Position numbers and translations under genes: made by a program
Origin: Cytobacillus oceanisediminis 2691
GTDB taxonomy: Bacteria > Bacillota > Bacilli > Bacillales > Cytobacillaceae
Direction of reading: 5' to 3'
Length of the DNA: 64,000 bases
NCBI RefSeq assembly: GCF_000294775.2
Contig: NZ_CP015506.1
Span: 2,889,501 to 2,953,500, forward strand
Notes under the pieces: model-generated
Told to the model about the DNA's origin: nothing
Seen by the model: the letters and a program-made list of their open reading frames with translations, nothing else
Database searches by the model: none
In this document: piece after piece, positions 25,304 through 33,968 of the stretch
How positions within the stretch are numbered: position 1 is the stretch's first letter
How the letters are laid out: each line of letters begins with the position of its first letter

Positions 25304-25341
25304 GAGATCAGCTCATTTCTAAAATTAGTGACAAAAACACT

Positions 25342-25375
25342 GAATAGAAAAGCGCAGAATGACGCTTTTCTATTC
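25342..25375. promoter_or_regulatory. Perfect 13-bp hairpin between mtlA and mtlR
   Basis: GAATAGAAAAGCG and its exact complement flank an 8-base loop. On the minus strand no long T tract follows directly (AGTGTTTTTG), so it may be a weak terminator or an RNA-processing/stability element separating abundant mtlA message from mtlR. Confidence 0.6.
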
Positions 25376-25391
25376 GGATATAGCTTTAGTT

Positions 25392-27305
25392 TTATTTTTT
25401 GCCGATAATATCCATAATGGTCTGGACAGATTCAGCCGCAGCCAATTTTTCGATATTATCCATGTCAGAACATGTTACCGCGATTCCTGACAGGATTTCA
25501 AGATGTGTGCCGTCTTTGCCTGCAATTCCGAAGATCAGACGGACCTTTTGGCCATCGAAATCAACACCATTTGGCACCTGGATAACTGTAAAGCCGGATT
25601 TGATCACAGCTTTTTTGGCTTCTTCGGTTCCATGCGGGATCGCTACATCATTTCCCATGTATGTGGAAGTGATATTATCACGTTCAATCATGGCTTCAAT
25701 ATAGCTTTCTTCCACATAGCCTGCATCGACAAGCACTCTTCCTGCAAAGCGGATCGCTTCTTCCTTATCAGCAAACTCCTTGTTCAGGAAAATATTTTCC
25801 GGACGCAATAAATCGTCATCATGAGCCATTTCTTCATCCACGATGTCAGGAACATTTTCTTCAGCATCTTCAACGATTTCGTGCAGTTCCGAGTTAGCCG
25901 GGAACTGAAGTGCGCTGATCAGCTTATCATACTCCGGACTTGACAGGAAGTTATCAACCGATACATGAAATGCATTCGGCACTTTCTGGCGTGCCCTTGG
26001 TGTCAGTTCTTCCTGTGTAATGACGATTTCAGCATCTGATGGGAGATTGGAAATCGCTGTATTCGTAACAGCAATGTCCATGCCCGCCTCCTTCACCTTT
26101 TTGCGGAGAAGTGATGCACCCATGGCACTTGAGCCCATTCCTGCATCACAGGCAAAATAGATTTTGGATACATTATCGGGCATTGCAGCCTGACCGCCTT
26201 CAAACACGTTGGATACAGAGCTTTTCTTGCCTTTCATTTCCTGCATCTTTTTCGCAGCTTCTTCAATATCTTCTTCACCCTGCTTGCCTGTTTTCATAAT
26301 AAATGCAGACACGATGAATGAAACAGCAGCAGCCACAAGAACACCTGCGAAGTTTGCAATATACGCACTTGCATGATGAGGCGTCACAGCCGTGATGGCG
26401 ATAATGCTGCCCGGTGAAGAAGGAGCGAATAATCCGCCGCCTAAAAGAACCAGTGTGAACACACCGCTCATTCCGCCCAGGATGACAGCAATAATGAGCA
26501 TAGGACGCATTAAGATGTACGGGAAATAAATTTCATGAATCCCGCCGAAGAAGTGAATGATTCCGGCACCAGGAGCAGATTTCTTTGCATTGCCTTTTCC
26601 AAAGAACATATAAGCAAGCAGGACACCAATACCAGGTCCAGGGTTTGCTTCAAGCAGGAACAGGATGGATTGTCCTGTTTCTTTTACCTGTTCAACGCCG
26701 ATTGGCGAAAGAACACCATGGTTGATGGCATTGTTCAAGAATAATACTTTTGCCGGTTCAATTAAGATGCTTGTCAGCGGCAGAAGTCCTGTGCCAATCA
26801 GCCAGTCAACTCCAGCTACAAGCCAGCCGGTAAATACATCAACAGCAGGACCCACTCCCAGGAATGCAAGGATGGCAACAATTGCACCAAGAATTCCTGC
26901 AGAGAAGTTGTTCACGAGCATTTCGAAGCCTGCACGCACCCTGCCTTCGATCATCTGGTCGAACTTCTTAATCACATAGCCGCCAAGAGGACCAATAACC
27001 ATGGCGCCTAGGAACATAGGAATTTCCGCGCCTGCGATGACCCCCATAGTCGCGATGGCACCAACAACGGCACCGCGCTGATCATGTACAAGCTTCCCTC
27101 CGGTATAACCAATTAGAAGCGGAAGCAAGTACTTAACCATTGGATCGACCATTTTGGCAAGGCTTTCATTTGGGAAGAACCCAGTAGGTATAAATAAAGC
27201 TGTAATAAGACCCCATGCTATAAAAGCAGAGATATTCGGCATAACCATAGAGCTCAGAAAATTACCGAACTTCTGTACAGCTACTTTTAGATTAGATTGA
27301 GCCAT
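25392..27305 (-). CDS. mtlA: Mannitol-specific PTS enzyme IICBA
   Basis: A 637-residue transporter that takes up mannitol and phosphorylates it. The membrane EIIC domain covers about residues 1-340 (GGIHEIYFPYILMRP). EIIB begins KIYFACDAGMGSSAMGASLL near residue 385 with the phospho-cysteine. EIIA fills the end, with the phospho-histidine in GNDVAIPHGTEEA near residue 560. In some relatives EIIA is a separate mtlF gene; here it is fused. ATG at 27305 is preferred because AAAGGATGA lies 7-8 bases upstream. It is the first gene of mtlA-mtlR-mtlD. Confidence 0.95.
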   Translation of the reverse strand: MAQSNLKVAVQKFGNFLSSMVMPNISAFIAWGLITALFIPTGFFPNESLAKMVDPMVKYLLPLLIGYTGGKLVHDQRGAVVGAIATMGVIAGAEIPMFLGAMVIGPLGGYVIKKFDQMIEGRVRAGFEMLVNNFSAGILGAIVAILAFLGVGPAVDVFTGWLVAGVDWLIGTGLLPLTSILIEPAKVLFLNNAINHGVLSPIGVEQVKETGQSILFLLEANPGPGIGVLLAYMFFGKGNAKKSAPGAGIIHFFGGIHEIYFPYILMRPMLIIAVILGGMSGVFTLVLLGGGLFAPSSPGSIIAITAVTPHHASAYIANFAGVLVAAAVSFIVSAFIMKTGKQGEEDIEEAAKKMQEMKGKKSSVSNVFEGGQAAMPDNVSKIYFACDAGMGSSAMGASLLRKKVKEAGMDIAVTNTAISNLPSDAEIVITQEELTPRARQKVPNAFHVSVDNFLSSPEYDKLISALQFPANSELHEIVEDAEENVPDIVDEEMAHDDDLLRPENIFLNKEFADKEEAIRFAGRVLVDAGYVEESYIEAMIERDNITSTYMGNDVAIPHGTEEAKKAVIKSGFTVIQVPNGVDFDGQKVRLIFGIAGKDGTHLEILSGIAVTCSDMDNIEKLAAAESVQTIMDIIGKK

Positions 27306-27615
27306 GTACACTCATCCTTTCACAATATAGTACTTTATTATTAATGGTAAAGTACAAATGGGCTATACTCAACAAAGGAGAAACCTAACTTTGTCGCGCC
27401 ATGGGTGACAAAACTGCGGTTTCTCATTTAGCAGCTGACTGTTCCTGATTCCAGCCCCTTCGCTTACTGGTCCACATCTATAGTCGTGCTGGCCATAACG
27501 GGTTTGCCGCTGATACTTCGACTAGTGCCATAAAAGTCCAGGATTATTTATCTTTTTTTAGAGTAAAATTTGCTAAAAAAGAAGAGGTATTCAGCGTCTT
27601 CCCAGAAGAAATTTT
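27306..27615 (-). promoter_or_regulatory. mtlA control region with MtlR-type box
   Basis: On the minus strand TTGTCA-N9-CGACAA (27391-27411) resembles the TTGTCA-N9-TGCCAA operator described for MtlR. It is nested in a larger hairpin closed by GAGAAACC/GGTTTCTC (about 27378-27425). Nearer the gene, an inverted repeat GTACTTTA/TAAAGTAC lies about 27330-27356, and TTTACC-N16-TATATT could be the promoter. I recognised no CcpA site. Nothing else is seen up to the end of the germination gene at 27616. Confidence 0.55.
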
Positions 27616-28758
27616 TCATTCATTAAACTTATAGCTGTTGAAATTTAAAATCTGAACATTCACCTGAATGTCAGTAAGAGAGTTTTCATCCAAATAAAAA
27701 TTACCATGTTTTTTTAATTCCGCAAATTTCTCTGGACGCATACGAAACCATTTCTCACCGGCATTAAGATAGTCAATTTTTCTTTCTACCCCATCCAAAT
27801 AAAGGGATCGCAGTTTTGTTTTTATTTTCTCTTCCACCAAGCTTCTCAATCGATCAGGAGAAATGTCCTCTACTCTTTCCAGTAAATCAGCACGTATGGA
27901 TAAAACAATGGAGAATTTCGGGGAAGGGGCATTTTCCTCATACTTAAATTTCAGCTCCGGACTTTCCAGCTTTACGGCTGCAGCCAATTTACCATCTTCT
28001 TCGACTCTTTCATCTAAAGCTATATAATTTTCCATTATCCAGTTAAGAAATAAAGAATCCTCAAATGCAAGTTCCTTTATATATTTCTTGTTTTGAAAAA
28101 CGGTATAACCATCAAAATATAATACCGGGTAATCCTTTTCTGCTTTCCAGCCTGATTTATTAATTTTAACGGAGGGCAGTTTCGCTGCATTCATCGGTTC
28201 ATAATATTCCCGCAGAAACTTCATTAAAGGTACGGGCCGAATTTCATTTTGTGCAACCTCGTAAAAATCCTTTTTAAATAAAACAGTATATATAGCTGGA
28301 TAATTAAACAGAGCATTAATATTAAAAACCTCTTCAATGGATTCGTCTGTTGTCACGATATGAAGTGTAGGACGAATAGAACGATTCCTCCCAACCTCCT
28401 CCACCACCTCCTTAAATTTGTGCTGAACGATCCGTTTGGAGATGACTAGAGTCTTTACATGGCCAAAGAATAAGGGAGGTTCGGATAATTTGTACAGCTT
28501 CCTTACAGCTAAATTTAACGTTTCCCCTTTCGCTGAAGCCACAAATATAGGGACTGGCTCAGCTGTCTTTCCGCCTTCCTGCTTAGCGACATTTAAAAAA
28601 TTCAGCCCTTGGAGATAGACTGTATATTCATCTTTTTCTTCATCATAATCCATCCCGATTGATACAATATAGGTTAAATCCTGTATATTTTTGATGCCGG
28701 CACAACCTGAAAGCAAAATACAGGATGCGGCAATCATCAGTATTACGTTCCTTGCCAT
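27616..28758 (-). CDS. Ger(x)C family spore germination lipoprotein (operon 1)
   Basis: A 380-residue GerAC-type protein. A lipoprotein signal peptide ends LLSGC near residue 19. The body shows the family features YIVSIGMDYDEEKDEYTVYLQ in sequence and the second domain with SPELKFKYEENAPSPKFSIVL. GerC subunits sit on the outer face of the inner spore membrane and form the nutrient receptor with A and B subunits. Its start overlaps the GerA stop, and it is the last gene of a B-A-C operon. Confidence 0.9.
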   Translation of the reverse strand: MARNVILMIAASCILLSGCAGIKNIQDLTYIVSIGMDYDEEKDEYTVYLQGLNFLNVAKQEGGKTAEPVPIFVASAKGETLNLAVRKLYKLSEPPLFFGHVKTLVISKRIVQHKFKEVVEEVGRNRSIRPTLHIVTTDESIEEVFNINALFNYPAIYTVLFKKDFYEVAQNEIRPVPLMKFLREYYEPMNAAKLPSVKINKSGWKAEKDYPVLYFDGYTVFQNKKYIKELAFEDSLFLNWIMENYIALDERVEEDGKLAAAVKLESPELKFKYEENAPSPKFSIVLSIRADLLERVEDISPDRLRSLVEEKIKTKLRSLYLDGVERKIDYLNAGEKWFRMRPEKFAELKKHGNFYLDENSLTDIQVNVQILNFNSYKFNE

Positions 28759-30218
28759 TATTTATCCCCCCTCGTTGGATCTTCAGGGCTAGTTGCCGAG
28801 GCACGGGATTTATAAAATTGCACAGGCAGCATCAGAAATGCCTTTACACTTTCCCTCCAGCTTATTGGGGCTATGGATGAAAGATAAGGAACGCCAAACG
28901 AAGATAGTGTCGATAAATATAAAACAGTGAGAATATAGCATACGATAACACCGAACAAGCCTAAAAAAGTACTCACGATGATAACGATAAATCTAACAAT
29001 GGTAATGGCGGAACTAAGGGACTGATTCACTAGGGTAAAAGACGAAATATACGTAATGGCCGAAACAACGAGCATGGTTGGAGAGGTTAATCCGGCCCTT
29101 ATGGCGGCATCACCGACAATTAAACCGCCCAATACTGCCACTGTCTGTCCAATGGCTCTAGGCAGCCTGATTCCAGCTTCATTAAAAAGCTCAAACAAAA
29201 GAAGTATGATAAACATTTCAATCGGCGCACTCAAAGGCAGGCCAAATCGGGACACGGAGATAGTGGCAACCATCAGGTAAGGAATCTGTTCAATATTAAA
29301 GGCGGAAAATGCAATCCATACCCCTGGAAGGAAACCGGATACCGTTATCCCAATCATCCTGATGATTCTTTCCAGACTTACAAACGCATAATTGATGTAA
29401 TGGTCTTCAGGTGATTTAGTCTGCAGCAATAAACTGACCGGGGCAAAGGTAACGGTGGGGTTTCCTTCCACCAGAATGGCAAACCGGCCCTGATTCAGTG
29501 CCTGAACGATAAAATCCGGACGGCCTGTATAATCAAGACTGGGGAATATCGAAAAAGGGCGGTCCCTTATTAAGGAGTCGAGTTCATGGATACTGGTCAA
29601 GATATCGAGCTCAACCTTCCCCATTCGTTTGTGGATTTCCTGCAGAACACGCTGATCAATAATATCTTCTATATACATGAGTGCCACTTTCGTTTTGCTC
29701 CGTTTTCCAATGGTATATTTTTCAACACATAAAGTGCTGGTATTGAGCCTTCTGCGTATTAAAGATATGTTTGTTTGCAGATCTTCAACAAACCCATCCT
29801 TTGGGCCTCTAATGGAAGTCTCAAGTGCAGACTCTTCAGGCTGCCGTTTTGGAAGGTTTGCTGCTTTTATACTCAACAAGTGCTGATCAGCCAGGAACAG
29901 GAAATTCCCCTCAAAAAGCAATAAAGACAAGTCATCAATTGATTTTTCCGTTACCAGGTCAGCTTGGAATAAAGTCCTGAGCTTATCTTTTGCAGTTCCG
30001 TCCTTTTCAGCAGCAAGCTTTGGCAAGATATATTGATCCAAATATTTGGTATCGGCCAAAGTATCGAAATAGAAAATTTCCAACTCATCTTTTTCAGCAG
30101 CATGGACATTGCTTACAAAATCCCCGCTTTTGGAAAACTGCTGTTTTAACTTCTCTGCTTTTATGCAGCCATTCTCTTTATGTTGAGGATTGGACTTTGG
30201 AATTCTTGTTCTTGCCAT
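28758..30218 (-). CDS. GerA family spore germination protein (operon 1)
   Basis: A 486-residue GerAA-type receptor subunit. The soluble amino half includes DGFVEDLQTNISLIRRRL near residue 145, a hallmark of the family. Four to five membrane segments follow after about residue 275, with SAPIEMFIILLLFELFNEAGIRLP in part. The start at 30218 is preferred, because the upstream ATG abuts the ribosome binding site AAAGGGA. The gene overlaps the preceding GerB gene by 41 bases. Confidence 0.9.
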   Translation of the reverse strand: MARTRIPKSNPQHKENGCIKAEKLKQQFSKSGDFVSNVHAAEKDELEIFYFDTLADTKYLDQYILPKLAAEKDGTAKDKLRTLFQADLVTEKSIDDLSLLLFEGNFLFLADQHLLSIKAANLPKRQPEESALETSIRGPKDGFVEDLQTNISLIRRRLNTSTLCVEKYTIGKRSKTKVALMYIEDIIDQRVLQEIHKRMGKVELDILTSIHELDSLIRDRPFSIFPSLDYTGRPDFIVQALNQGRFAILVEGNPTVTFAPVSLLLQTKSPEDHYINYAFVSLERIIRMIGITVSGFLPGVWIAFSAFNIEQIPYLMVATISVSRFGLPLSAPIEMFIILLLFELFNEAGIRLPRAIGQTVAVLGGLIVGDAAIRAGLTSPTMLVVSAITYISSFTLVNQSLSSAITIVRFIVIIVSTFLGLFGVIVCYILTVLYLSTLSSFGVPYLSSIAPISWRESVKAFLMLPVQFYKSRASATSPEDPTRGDK

Positions 30219-31311
30219 GGTTTTCATCCCTTTTCTTCAAAACTAATATAATCAAAGCTGACAAAAGGATATACAACAGAAAAAACACCATGCTGACCGG
30301 CAGATAATACTTATAGATAACCTGATAAAAGGTATAAGTTTCAATCTTTATACTCATTAGCCCAAACAAGATGAGGTATAAAGAAAAGACCAACTTCGGA
30401 TTTAATCGATAATGTTTCTTTTTAGCTGGAAAAAATGCGCCTGCTAAATACATAAATAATCCGATTCTGATCAATGCCCCGCTTAGCCACTGATATAAAG
30501 CGAGAAAGTCCAGATGAGAGATATACTCTCCAATGCTTAATACCCTCCATTGTTCATGGGCAGGGTAAAGAAATTTAGTCGCTTCTTCAGGTCCAAATTC
30601 CATGATCGAGGCTGTGAGCGGCCCTAAAATTAATCCTGCCAGAAGCGTCAAAAGAATAACAAGATGCTTAAACTTAAAGGCTTGTTGTGAATACGGCTGC
30701 AGTAATATGATGATATAAACCTCAAACAATCCCGAAAGAGTATAGAGAATACCATACATGAGCGGCTCTGCTCCGTCTGCAAGCAGCGGGAACAATAGGC
30801 CGGGGTCCTTCAATCTAGTATTTGTAACGGAAATGAATACGCCGTAAAGCATAACAAGCGGAAGCAGTATGCCGCTTGATATAGCCATATATTTCACACC
30901 GGAAAGTGTCATAATCATGCATACCAGTATTAAAATTATATTAATCATAAGGACAGAAGCATCTGCCAGAAAATACGCATTCAGCCAAATCATTAAATCC
31001 CTGAATGTTATATAGGAGCCCGTAATTAAAAAAAGAATCACAGGAACCGATAAGAGCACGGAAAATGTCCGTCCGAGACGCTTTCTCACCATGAAAAAGA
31101 AACCTTCATCAGATGAGTTTTTTAGTATGTAGTAAATAAGCCATATGAAAAACAGTGAAATCGGATAGGCTGCAATAACACTCAGCCAGCTATCTCTTCC
31201 GGCAGCTGTCAATAAATTAGGAATCAATATTACATGGTTTAGCAAGCCTGTTGACAGGATGATTAATAAATATAGTTGTTTGGGTATTAGAACCTTTACT
31301 AAATTCTTCAT
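30178..31311 (-). CDS. GerAB/ArcD-type germination permease (operon 1)
   Basis: A 377-residue protein with ten predicted membrane segments, of the endospore germination permease family related to amino-acid transporters. Typical segments are KQLYLLIILSTGLLNHVIL at the start and ILYTLSGLFEVYIIILL near residue 190. GerB subunits hold the germinant-binding pocket. It is the first gene of the operon, giving B-A-C order instead of the more usual A-B-C of the second operon in this window. Confidence 0.9.
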   Translation of the reverse strand: MKNLVKVLIPKQLYLLIILSTGLLNHVILIPNLLTAAGRDSWLSVIAAYPISLFFIWLIYYILKNSSDEGFFFMVRKRLGRTFSVLLSVPVILFLITGSYITFRDLMIWLNAYFLADASVLMINIILILVCMIMTLSGVKYMAISSGILLPLVMLYGVFISVTNTRLKDPGLLFPLLADGAEPLMYGILYTLSGLFEVYIIILLQPYSQQAFKFKHLVILLTLLAGLILGPLTASIMEFGPEEATKFLYPAHEQWRVLSIGEYISHLDFLALYQWLSGALIRIGLFMYLAGAFFPAKKKHYRLNPKLVFSLYLILFGLMSIKIETYTFYQVIYKYYLPVSMVFFLLYILLSALIILVLKKRDENHGKNKNSKVQSST

Positions 31312-31389
31312 AAAATTCTCCAGCTTTAGATTTATTAAATATACTTACCAGACAAGAGTAATTTATGTAATGAGATTCTAATCCAAATT

Positions 31390-31443
31390 AAAGAGGGATG
31401 AAACGAAAGCGAATGTGCCCTGACCGCTTTTGTTTTATCCCTT
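31390..31443. terminator. Hairpin after the cupin gene
   Basis: A long imperfect stem (AAAGAGGGATGAAACGAAAGCG pairs with CGCTTTTGTTTTATCCCTTT, shown with one internal mismatch region) lies just after the stop codon of the cupin gene on the minus strand. T-rich sequence follows on both sides. Confidence 0.6.
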
Positions 31444-31448
31444 TTCTT

Positions 31449-32357
31449 TTAATTTCCTTGCTGATGCTCTTCCTCAGCAGCCATGGCATCTGCTTTCGTC
31501 TGATGCACCGTCCCAAACGGATGCTGCGGCGGGGAATAGATAGAGTATAGCTTAAGAGGTTTGCTGCCTGTATTGATGACGTTATGGTATTTTCCTGCAG
31601 GGATGATGATGGCAAAATCGTCTGCTACTTTACGCTGGAAATCTAATTGATCCTTGCTATCTCCCATCTGGACGATTCCCTCCCCCTCTTCAATTCTTAA
31701 GAATTGATCAAGTTCAGGATGAATTTCCAGTCCGATATCCTCTCCTGCATTTATGCTCATCAATGTCAGCTGCAAATGCTCTCCTGTCCAAATCGCCGTC
31801 CGGAAAGTGTTATTTTGTTTTGTCGCTTCTTCAATATCAACGACAAATGGCTGAGGGCCATAATCGGTAATCCGGTCATTTAGTGTAACAAGGCGTGCTG
31901 CATTTTCCTGTTCCCCTGTCATAGCCCAAATGAACACATTTTGAACCTGAGGAAGCTGAGAAAGTGCGGAACCGCGCTGATTCTCCTGGAAGCCCTCCAT
32001 TTCCAATTGATAAGCCCTCTGCAGGCCATCCCGATAATGATCAATGGATACTTCGCCAATTTGATACTCCGGCTGTGTTCCTGTTAAATTGTAATAAAGA
32101 TTGCAAAAATGGGTTAAATGGACTTTCTTTCCTTCAATAGCCTGAATAATATTTTGTTTATGCTCTTCATTAGGGGCTTGTTCTGCAAGCTGCGTGTATA
32201 GCTCAAGTACCGAAGCTTCCCTTTTGACCCCTTCAAGGACCGTTTCACAAAGCTGCTGAAAATGATCCTGATTGCTTCTTAACATGTTGTCAGTATGGAA
32301 TACAGGTGCATTTACTAAAGGGTAATATGGATAGGAATACGCATTAGGATGATACAA
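31449..32357 (-). CDS. Ferritin-like/cupin fusion protein
   Basis: A 302-residue protein with two parts. Residues about 25-145 are helical and look like a ferritin-like or rubrerythrin-type bundle of DUF2383-like proteins (FQQLCETVLEGVKREASVLELY, then EHKQNIIQAIEGKKVHLTHF). Residues about 190-285 are a cupin (HLQLTLMSINAGEDIGLEIHPE, then IIPAGKYHNVINTG) with histidine/glutamate metal ligands. The first residues are tyrosine/proline-rich (YHPNAYSYPYYPL), as in spore-coat-associated proteins. The function is unknown; a metal-binding spore or stress protein is plausible. Confidence 0.65.
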   Translation of the reverse strand: MYHPNAYSYPYYPLVNAPVFHTDNMLRSNQDHFQQLCETVLEGVKREASVLELYTQLAEQAPNEEHKQNIIQAIEGKKVHLTHFCNLYYNLTGTQPEYQIGEVSIDHYRDGLQRAYQLEMEGFQENQRGSALSQLPQVQNVFIWAMTGEQENAARLVTLNDRITDYGPQPFVVDIEEATKQNNTFRTAIWTGEHLQLTLMSINAGEDIGLEIHPELDQFLRIEEGEGIVQMGDSKDQLDFQRKVADDFAIIIPAGKYHNVINTGSKPLKLYSIYSPPQHPFGTVHQTKADAMAAEEEHQQGN

Positions 32358-32508
32358 TACATGTCATTCCCTTCACAGATTTATCAACACATCATATGCC
32401 CATAAAAAAAGAAGGTACGTTGATTTTTCAAGTTGGGCGGCTAATTAAAAAGAACCAGCCTTTTCCTTATTGAACTGTGCCCCGATTTACGGACAGTTTA
32501 AAAAGCGC

Positions 32509-33360
32509 CTATGCGGCTAGTAAATGGCCCCGGTTTTGCTCCGGGGTCATTTTATTTAAGCCCCATTGATAACGATGCTGGTTATATTCCTCAATCACTC
32601 GATCCACTTCTATTCTAACATCTCCTAAATTATCTAATGATTTATACTCTGCTAAATCCTTAAAGTGCCCAAAGAAACTTTCCATTGGTGCGTTATCCCA
32701 ACAGTTTCCCTTTCGGGACATCGATTGTATTAAGCCAAGTTCTTTTACTTTGCTTTGGAATTGGGGATGGGTATAGTGGAAACCTTGGTCAGAGTGCAGT
32801 ATGGCTTCTGGATGAAAATGATCGCCAACAGCTTGTTTTAACTTTTTAAGCGTCTTATATACAATATCCATTTCTAACGAAGTGGATAGATGATAAGCGA
32901 CAATTTCTTTGGTAGCTCCATCTTTTACGCAGGATAAGTATGCTTTTTGTCCCTTTCCGAAATAGAGATAAGTAATGTCAGTAAGCAGGACTTTTCCTGG
33001 TTCTTCTTGATTAAATTCTCGGTTAAGGAGGTTGGGACAAGATCGATGCTCATGGGTTGCCTTAGCCATTTTACGATAAGGATTGGCTTTCCTTACTTTT
33101 GTTACAAGATTATATTTTGCCATCAGACGCCTAATCTTTTTGTGGTTCATTACCGATGAATAATCATTCTCCATAATCATTTTGATCTGGAGGACACCTA
33201 CTTTTTCTTTTTTACTTATGAATATTTCTCGAATTAACTCTATATCCAATTGATCCTTCTCGTCACGTTGTGCCCGTAATTGTGCTGCCTTCAGCCAATC
33301 ATAGTAGCCACTTCGACTTACGCCTGCCAGTTCACACAGGTAGGAAACAGATTTTTTCAA
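32509..33360 (-). CDS. IS3-family transposase OrfB (DDE catalytic part)
   Basis: A 283-residue integrase-core protein. The catalytic residues are the Asp of LLTDITYLYFGKGQKAYLS near residue 125, the Asp of AILHSDQGFHY near residue 190 and the Glu of CWDNAPMESFFGHFK near residue 228. The amino part has the HTH_21-type segment VSRSGYYDWL. The frame is open upstream to about 33425 and overlaps OrfA, so OrfB is probably made as an OrfA-OrfB fusion by -1 frameshifting; the TTG at 33360 is only a formal start. Confidence 0.9.
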   Translation of the reverse strand: MKKSVSYLCELAGVSRSGYYDWLKAAQLRAQRDEKDQLDIELIREIFISKKEKVGVLQIKMIMENDYSSVMNHKKIRRLMAKYNLVTKVRKANPYRKMAKATHEHRSCPNLLNREFNQEEPGKVLLTDITYLYFGKGQKAYLSCVKDGATKEIVAYHLSTSLEMDIVYKTLKKLKQAVGDHFHPEAILHSDQGFHYTHPQFQSKVKELGLIQSMSRKGNCWDNAPMESFFGHFKDLAEYKSLDNLGDVRIEVDRVIEEYNQHRYQWGLNKMTPEQNRGHLLAA

Positions 33361-33410
33361 CTGATATGTTCTGATGGTTTTCTCAATTAAAGAAAACTTC
33401 TCAGCTGCCG

Positions 33411-33842
33411 TTAGAATCGTTTCTTCATCAACGCCTGCCTTTCTAGTTCTTCCAGCTTTTTTAAGAAGTCATTCTCTGCCTCAAGGAATTTAATCCTTGC
33501 CTCAGCCTTCCTTAGTTTCTCCTCAATGGAAAGTTGTTTAGAAGAAGGACGTCCAGTGCTCCCTTTACCTCGACGTTCCGTAAGGAAACCTTCCTCCCCG
33601 AACCTTTCGAATGTTTCTCTCCAACGCTTAAGACAACGTTTTGGCTGTTCCTTGCCAATCATCTCGAGATCAAAGCCTTGTTCAATAAAGATTTGCGATG
33701 GTGTTTTCCCACTTTTGTACTCCGCCACTGCTTTTATCTTAAATTCAGAACTATAGGAGATTGACCTCTCAGAAGCCCTCAAAACATTAGGATTCTTTTC
33801 AAGCTCTTTCATTTGGAATTCATTATAGATATTCTTACTCAT
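33411..33842 (-). CDS. IS3-family transposase OrfA
   Basis: A 143-residue DNA-binding protein. A helix-turn-helix lies at about residues 30-60 (SSEFKIKAVAEYKSGKTPSQIF). A second part contains GRPSSKQLSIEEKL and a leucine-zipper-like helix (LRKAEARIKFLEAENDFLKKL) that multimerises OrfA with the transposase. It is intact and in the normal position relative to OrfB. Confidence 0.9.
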   Translation of the reverse strand: MSKNIYNEFQMKELEKNPNVLRASERSISYSSEFKIKAVAEYKSGKTPSQIFIEQGFDLEMIGKEQPKRCLKRWRETFERFGEEGFLTERRGKGSTGRPSSKQLSIEEKLRKAEARIKFLEAENDFLKKLEELERQALMKKRF

Positions 33843-33940
33843 AAAAAATCCTCCGCCTTATTCATTAAAACTATTGAAACACAAAAAACCCCAGAAAGGG
33901 GCACTTTTTTATCAGTGTCCACTATCTAGGGTATAGTTCA

Positions 33941-33965
33941 TATAAGGAGAGACTGGTTCTTTTTG
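33941..33965 (-). terminator. Terminator hairpin split by the IS element (right arm; left arm 32447-32470)
   Basis: ATAAGGAGAGACTGGTTCTT on the right pairs with AAGAACCAGCCTTTTCCTTAT on the left, read across the element. Without the IS the two arms would join at TTATAA and form a hairpin followed by TTTTTAATT just after the DsbA-like gene. The insertion therefore removed its terminator. Confidence 0.65.
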
Positions 33966-33968
33966 ATT

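Larger units (their letters stand above)
32471..33940 (-). mobile_element. IS3-family insertion sequence (IS150-like), complete
   Basis: A 1470-bp element with imperfect terminal inverted repeats: TGAACTGTGCCCCGAT... at 32471 and TGAACTATACCCTAGAT... read inward from 33940. It encodes OrfA and OrfB in the usual overlapping arrangement. The 3-bp direct repeat TAT flanks it (32468-32470 and 33941-33943), as expected for IS3-family target duplication. It has inserted between the two arms of a terminator hairpin. Confidence 0.85.

Noticed and set aside
27426-27615. A riboswitch or small RNA between mtlA and the germination operon
   Set aside because: I see no conserved riboswitch core. The only clear structure is the hairpin with the MtlR-type box.
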